From an uncultured Clostridia bacterium (lineage in GTDB: Bacteria > Bacillota > Clostridia > Oscillospirales > Acutalibacteraceae), in the NCBI GenBank assembly GCA_937876205.1, contig CALEII010000054.1, forward strand, positions 1 through 15,017: 15,017 nt of DNA. The letters are read 5' to 3'. The notes below the pieces were generated by a model that saw nothing but the letters and a program-made list of their open reading frames with translations, ran no database searches and was not told the origin of the DNA. How positions within the stretch are numbered: the stretch's first letter is position 1; the number at the start of each line of letters is the position of its first letter. This document shows, in pieces, positions 12,447-15,017 of the stretch. A program made the position numbers and the translations under genes.

Positions 12447-12465
12447 GTAGTTTTACGAAATTATA

Positions 12466-14565
12466 TTATTTTGCTCTGCTGCCGATAACAGCGTCTGCAA
12501 TTGACTTGGGAACCTGATCGTATGTGCCGGGTTCCATTACATACTGACCACGGCCCTGAGTCTTTGAACGAAGGTCTGTTGCATAACCGAACATTGATGC
12601 AAGGGGTACAGTTGCGTCAATCTGCTGAACGCCGCCGTTACGCTGCTCCATCTTCTTCATCATACCACGACGAGCTGTGATATCACCGAGAACATCACCG
12701 ATATAATCGTCGGGAGTGATAACTGAAATGTTCATGATGGGCTCCATAAGAACGGGAGCTGCCTTCTGCATAGCCTCTTTGAATGCCATTGAACCAACCA
12801 TCTTGAAAGCCATTTCTGAAGAGTCAACTTCGTGGTATGAACCGTCGAATACTACGCACTTAACGTCAACAACGTTGTAGCCTGCGAGTACACCGTTCTG
12901 CATAGCGCCTCTGACGCCCTGTTCGATTGCGGGGATGTATTCCTTGGGAATAGCACCGCCGACAACTTCGCTGACAAATTCGAAGCCCTTGCCGGGGTTG
13001 GGCTCAATACGCATCTTACAATGACCGTACTGACCGTGACCACCTGACTGCTTGGAGTACTTGGTGTCAACAGATGCTTCTCTTGTGATTGTCTCACGGT
13101 AAGCAACCTGAGGATTACCAACATTAGCTTCAACTTTGAATTCACGGAGAAGTCTGTCTACGATGATTTCAAGGTGAAGCTCACCCATACCGGCAATGAT
13201 GGTCTGACCTGTTTCCTGATCTGTGTAGAACTTGAATGTGGGATCTTCTTCTGCAAGCTTTGCAAGAGCGATACCCATCTTCTCCTGACCTGCACGTGTC
13301 TTAGGCTCGATAGCAACACGGATAACGGGCTCGGGGAAGTTCATTGATTCAAGTATAATAGGATGATTTTCGTCACAGAGTGTGTCACCTGTTGTAGTGT
13401 TCTTTACACCGACAACAGCAGCAATATCACCTGCATAGCAGGTATCAATTTCCTGTCTGTGGTTTGCATGCATCTGAAGGATACGACCGAGTCTCTCGTT
13501 CTTACCCTTTGTTGAGTTGTATGCGGTTGTACCTGCAACAGCCATACCTGAGTATACACGGAAATAGCAGAGCTTTCCTACGAAGGGGTCTGTTGCAATT
13601 TTGAATGCGAGAGCTGAGAAGGGTTCATCGTCTGATGAGAGACGAGTTTCTTCCTGCTCTGTTTCGGGATTTATACCCTTAACGTCCTCAATGTCTGTGG
13701 GAGCGGGCATATAGTCAATAACAGCGTCAAGAAGCTTCTGAACGCCCTTGTTACGGTATGAAGTACCACATACAACGGGAACCATTTCATTAGCGATTGT
13801 TGCTTTTCTGATGCAAGTCTTGATTTCTTCGATTGAAAGCTCGCCTTCTTCGAAGTACTTCTCCATAAGAGCTTCGTCTGTAGAAGCAACAGCTTCAACG
13901 AGCTCATCATGGTACTTCTGAGCGATTTCCTGCATATCTGCGGGAATCTCTTCAACACGCATATCAAGTCCCATATCGTCATAATATACATCAGCAGTCA
14001 TTTCAACAAGGTCAATGATGCCTCTGAAATCTGACTCAGCACCGATGGGGAGCTGAATGGGAACAGCATTACACTTAAGTCTGTCCTTCATCATATCAAG
14101 AACATTATAGAAGTTTGCACCCATAATGTCCATTTTATTGACATATACCATTCTCGGAACTCTATATTCATCAGCCTGACGCCATACTGTTTCAGACTGA
14201 GGCTCAACGCCACCCTTAGCACAGAGAACTGTAACCGAACCGTCAAGAACACGCAGTGAACGCTGAACTTCAACTGTGAAGTCAACGTGACCGGGAGTGT
14301 CGATGATGTTGATTCTGTATTTTTTCTGATCGGGATCGTCCTTCTTGGTCCAGAAGCATGTAGTAGCAGCAGAAGTAATCGTGATACCTCTTTCCTGCTC
14401 CTGTGCCATCCAGTCCATTGTTGCAGAACCATCGTGTGTTTCACCGATTTTACGATTAACACCTGTATAATACAGAATACGCTCAGTTGTGGTTGTCTTA
14501 CCGGCATCGATGTGAGCCATGATACCGATGTTTCTTGTTAATTCAAGTGAAACCTGCCTTGGCAT
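12466..14565 (-). CDS. fusA: Translation elongation factor G
   Basis: 699 residues from the ATG at 14565, which follows GGAGG by five bases. A TTG at 14577 extends the frame by four codons but lies inside that ribosome binding site. EF-G is the GTPase that drives translocation of tRNA and mRNA on the ribosome. G motifs: AHIDAGKT (17-24), RGITI (59-63), DTPGH (89-93) and NKMD (143-146). The remainder matches domains II to V, including the GMGELHLEI segment of domain III and SGGHGQYGHCKMRIEP in domain IV. It is of normal length, with no truncation and no sign of a tetracycline-resistance-type paralogue. It lies 39 bases downstream of rpsG. Confidence 0.99.
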   Translation of the reverse strand: MPRQVSLELTRNIGIMAHIDAGKTTTTERILYYTGVNRKIGETHDGSATMDWMAQEQERGITITSAATTCFWTKKDDPDQKKYRINIIDTPGHVDFTVEVQRSLRVLDGSVTVLCAKGGVEPQSETVWRQADEYRVPRMVYVNKMDIMGANFYNVLDMMKDRLKCNAVPIQLPIGAESDFRGIIDLVEMTADVYYDDMGLDMRVEEIPADMQEIAQKYHDELVEAVASTDEALMEKYFEEGELSIEEIKTCIRKATIANEMVPVVCGTSYRNKGVQKLLDAVIDYMPAPTDIEDVKGINPETEQEETRLSSDDEPFSALAFKIATDPFVGKLCYFRVYSGMAVAGTTAYNSTKGKNERLGRILQMHANHRQEIDTCYAGDIAAVVGVKNTTTGDTLCDENHPIILESMNFPEPVIRVAIEPKTRAGQEKMGIALAKLAEEDPTFKFYTDQETGQTIIAGMGELHLEIIVDRLLREFKVEANVGNPQVAYRETITREASVDTKYSKQSGGHGQYGHCKMRIEPNPGKGFEFVSEVVGGAIPKEYIPAIEQGVRGAMQNGVLAGYNVVDVKCVVFDGSYHEVDSSEMAFKMVGSMAFKEAMQKAAPVLMEPIMNISVITPDDYIGDVLGDITARRGMMKKMEQRNGGVQQIDATVPLASMFGYATDLRSKTQGRGQYVMEPGTYDQVPKSIADAVIGSRAK

Positions 14566-14604
14566 ATTAACCTCCAAAAATGTGAATGGAAAAATACGAT
14601 GGAA

Positions 14605-15017
14605 TTACCAACGGAAATGTGAGAAAGCCTTGTTAGCTTCTGCCATCTTGTGTGTATCTTCACGCTTCTTGAATGCTGAGCCCTGTTCGTTCTTAGCATC
14701 CATAATTTCGCCTGCAAGTCTTTCCTTCATTGTTCTTTCGGAACGACCACGTGCGTAAAGTGTGATCCATCTGAGACCTAATGTCTGTCTTCTTTCGGGA
14801 CGAACGTCCATGGGTACCTGGTAAGTTGAGCCACCTACACGGCGAGCCTTAACTTCGAGCAAGGGCATAACATTCTCCATTGCTGCTGCAAATACCTCAA
14901 GGGGTTCTTCACCTGTTTTTTCTCTGATGATGTCAAAAGCATCGTAAACGATCTTCTGAGCAACACCCTTTTTACCATCGTACATAACACTGTTGATAAG
15001 ACGTGTTACGAGTTTTG
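14605..15017 (-). CDS. rpsG: Ribosomal protein S7 (30S), N-terminus outside the window
   Basis: 137 residues are present of a usual 156, so about 19 N-terminal residues are missing past the window edge. The frame stays open through KLVTRLINSVMYDGKKG, the conserved S7 segment, so the internal Met at 14985 is not the start. Further S7 signatures are ARRVGGSTYQVP and the ending NKAFSHFRW. S7 nucleates assembly of the 30S head and contacts E-site tRNA. It is the first visible gene of the str cluster, followed by fusA; rpsL would be expected just outside. Confidence 0.98.
   Translation of the reverse strand, partial: KLVTRLINSVMYDGKKGVAQKIVYDAFDIIREKTGEEPLEVFAAAMENVMPLLEVKARRVGGSTYQVPMDVRPERRQTLGLRWITLYARGRSERTMKERLAGEIMDAKNEQGSAFKKREDTHKMAEANKAFSHFRW

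Overview
The window looks like chromosome of an uncultured low-to-mid G+C Firmicute of the gut Clostridia type (Oscillospiraceae/Ruminococcaceae-like). This is inferred from strong AGGAGG-type ribosome binding sites, consensus sigma-A promoters, the rpsG-fusA-tuf order, EF-Tu/EF-G sequences of clostridial style, and short palindromic interspersed repeats of a kind common in gut Clostridia. No species call is possible from sequence alone.

Layout. (1) 1-1657, minus: a membrane CNNM/CBS (HlyC/CorC-type) protein whose N-terminal ~375 codons are normal, but whose reading frame then runs, without a stop, into ~500 bases of clearly A+T-richer sequence with different codon use. This is a chimera by recombination or, more likely, by assembly at a contig end. 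(2) 1868-5520, plus: a three-gene operon (metallophosphoesterase, glycerate 2-kinase, NAD-dependent epimerase/dehydratase) led by a promoter region full of small palindromes and closed by a strong terminator. (3) 5599-5860: a nested inverted-repeat element between convergent genes. (4) 5895-7808, minus: a two-domain NAD synthetase whose glutaminase nucleophile Cys is replaced by Gly. (5) 7922-8108: a second palindromic element, predicted to form the whole 5' leader of the next operon. (6) 8126-9765, plus: alpha/beta hydrolase and HAD phosphatase, overlapping by one base. (7) 9785-10620, minus: a small unknown gene preceded by two tandem, related, structured RNAs, each with its own promoter and an identical C(UUCG)G terminator. 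(8) 10637-11005, minus: a YccF membrane protein. (9) 11178-15017, minus: tuf, fusA and partial rpsG.

Most of the window is ordinary housekeeping sequence. The item with the best claim to be an undescribed system is the tandem RNA pair at 10072-10523. Both copies fold into a long hairpin whose apical A-rich loop is complementary to a U-rich tail just before the terminator, a conserved pseudoknot supported by compensatory differences between the copies. The downstream copy ends six bases before the Shine-Dalgarno sequence of an 88-residue protein. The second item is the Cys-to-Gly change in NAD synthetase, which predicts an ammonia-dependent enzyme or a sequencing error. The third is the in-frame composition break at about position 520.
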